Shown: positions 14,171 to 14,929 of the stretch, one piece after another | How positions within the stretch are numbered: position 1 is the stretch's first letter | How the letters are laid out: every line of letters begins with the position of its first letter | Origin: Kangiellaceae bacterium | Lineage (GTDB): Bacteria > Pseudomonadota > Gammaproteobacteria > Enterobacterales > Kangiellaceae | Length of the DNA stretch: 14,929 nucleotides | Assembly (NCBI GenBank): GCA_030148365.1 | Contig: JASBTO010000264.1 | Coordinates: 1-14,929, forward strand | Direction: 5' to 3' | The notes under the pieces: model-generated | Seen by the model: the letters and a program-made list of their open reading frames with translations, nothing else | What the model was told of the DNA's origin: nothing | The model's database searches: none | Position numbers and translations under genes: made by a program

Positions 14171-14929
14171 TCAGGATTTCTCGCTGTCCTGCACATAGCC
14201 ATGCTTTCTTAAAAACTCCATCAGGTGGCCGCGGGCCTCCCGGACCATTTCCGGGTCGGGGTCAAAGTCCCGCTCCTGCTGCTCGAGGTTGCGGGTCAGC
14301 AAGTGGCCGACGCCGGGGTACAAGTGCATCTCACAGCGCGCATCCTGCGCCCGGACCGCTTCACAATAAGCCTTGGCGCCACGGGCCGGCGTCAGGGTGT
14401 CCTGCTCGCCCTGCACGATCAGCACCGGTGGCGTGCTGCCATCGAGTTGCGACAGCGGCGAATACTCTGCCGCTTCGGCGCGCCCCTGCAGCAATTTCTG
14501 AAACCAGCCGTCGTTTTCCATATCCACGGCCGGTGACCAGAGCATCAGCAGATCCGGTCCGCCATTGCCCAATTGACCGCCACCCTGCTCGCAGCCCCGG
14601 GTCGCCGCCAGCGCCGCCAGATGGCCGCCTGCGGAGACGCCATAGGCGGCAATCCGGTCGGCATCGATACCGAACTTGTCTGCCTGCTGCCGGGTCCAGT
14701 GCAGAGCTTCACAGGTATCGAGATAAGCCTCGATGGGCGTCAGTTCGTCCCGGGCCAAACGATATTCGACGGAGATTGCGACCATGCCGGCGTCGGCAAA
14801 TCGCCGTGCCGAATCAAACATCCAGCTCGCGCTGCCGTACCGCCAGCCGCCGCCATGCAGCAACAGGATCGCCGGTTTGGCAGCACCGTCCTGCGCCGCC
14901 GCACCAAAGACATGCAACTGCAAAGGTTG
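14171..14929 (-). CDS. Alpha/beta hydrolase, HSL/BD-FAE-like esterase (partial, N-terminus beyond window)
   Basis: The reading frame is open to the right edge, so the true start lies outside; a TTG at 14923 is in frame but probably internal. In the 252 visible residues the alpha/beta hydrolase elements are all present: the oxyanion motif HGGG (25-28, in LLLHGGGWRYGS), the nucleophile elbow GVSAGG with Ser99, Asp177 in VQGEQDTLTP and His209 in PGVGHLL. The HGGGW and GVSAGGHLA pattern fits hormone-sensitive-lipase-like or BD-FAE carboxylesterases that cleave small esters, with feruloyl or peptidase-like activity as alternatives. No signal peptide can be judged because the N-terminus is missing. 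It is probably co-transcribed with the GFA gene, 29 nt downstream. It does not look like an S-formylglutathione hydrolase of the esterase D type. Confidence 0.9.
   Translation of the reverse strand, partial: QPLQLHVFGAAAQDGAAKPAILLLHGGGWRYGSASWMFDSARRFADAGMVAISVEYRLARDELTPIEAYLDTCEALHWTRQQADKFGIDADRIAAYGVSAGGHLAALAATRGCEQGGGQLGNGGPDLLMLWSPAVDMENDGWFQKLLQGRAEAAEYSPLSQLDGSTPPVLIVQGEQDTLTPARGAKAYCEAVRAQDARCEMHLYPGVGHLLTRNLEQQERDFDPDPEMVREARGHLMEFLRKHGYVQDSEKS

Noticed and set aside
1..14929. CRISPR arrays, tRNA or rRNA genes, insertion sequences, phage or toxin-antitoxin modules
   Set aside because: No regularly spaced repeats, cloverleaf-like sequences, transposase or integrase motifs were seen; coding content is accounted for by the listed genes.

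Overview
This is a GC-rich window (roughly 60%) from a gammaproteobacterium. Nearly everything in it is conserved chromosomal core. The evidence is gene order as well as gene identity: hslR-hslO, then envZ/ompR, then tex is the enterobacterial yrfH-yrfI-(pckA)-envZ-ompR-(greB)-yhgF neighbourhood with pckA and greB absent. A type II secretion operon starting divergently from hslR is also known from Vibrio. The species cannot be named from sequence reading alone.

Layout. Positions 1-6750, minus strand: the front of a general secretion pathway operon in the order gspC-gspD-gspE-gspF-gspG-gspH. Genes are tightly packed, and gspH runs off the left edge. Positions 6751-6945: an AT-rich divergent promoter region between gspC and hslR. 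Positions 6946-8336, plus strand: hslR (Hsp15, ribosome rescue) and hslO (Hsp33, redox chaperone), with a single REP-type palindrome between them. Positions 8341-10381, minus strand: ompR then envZ, an osmosensing-type two-component system, ending tail-to-tail with hslO only 4 nt away. Positions 10382-10570: a second divergent promoter region. Positions 10571-12880, plus strand: tex (yhgF family), an RNA-binding transcription accessory protein. Positions 12936-14929, minus strand: a probable three-gene unit made of an alpha/beta hydrolase (N-terminus cut by the right edge), a GFA/CENP-V zinc protein and a hotdog-fold protein that may be a thioesterase.

How the genes work together. GspC-H are inner-membrane, periplasmic and outer-membrane parts of one machine that secretes folded periplasmic proteins: secretin D, connector C, ATPase E, platform F, major pseudopilin G and minor pseudopilin H. 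HslR and HslO both deal with protein-synthesis or folding stress. OmpR/EnvZ form a sensor-regulator pair. The three-gene unit on the right is the only accessory-looking part. It may be a small-molecule or thioester detoxification or metabolism cassette, but its substrate is unknown.

I found no mobile element, CRISPR array, tRNA or rRNA, and no clearly new system. No stretch longer than 300 bases lacks a gene. The most interesting signals are regulatory: an inverted repeat in the AT-rich gspC/hslR spacer, hairpins before gspG and envZ, the REP, and the uncharacterised right-hand gene trio.
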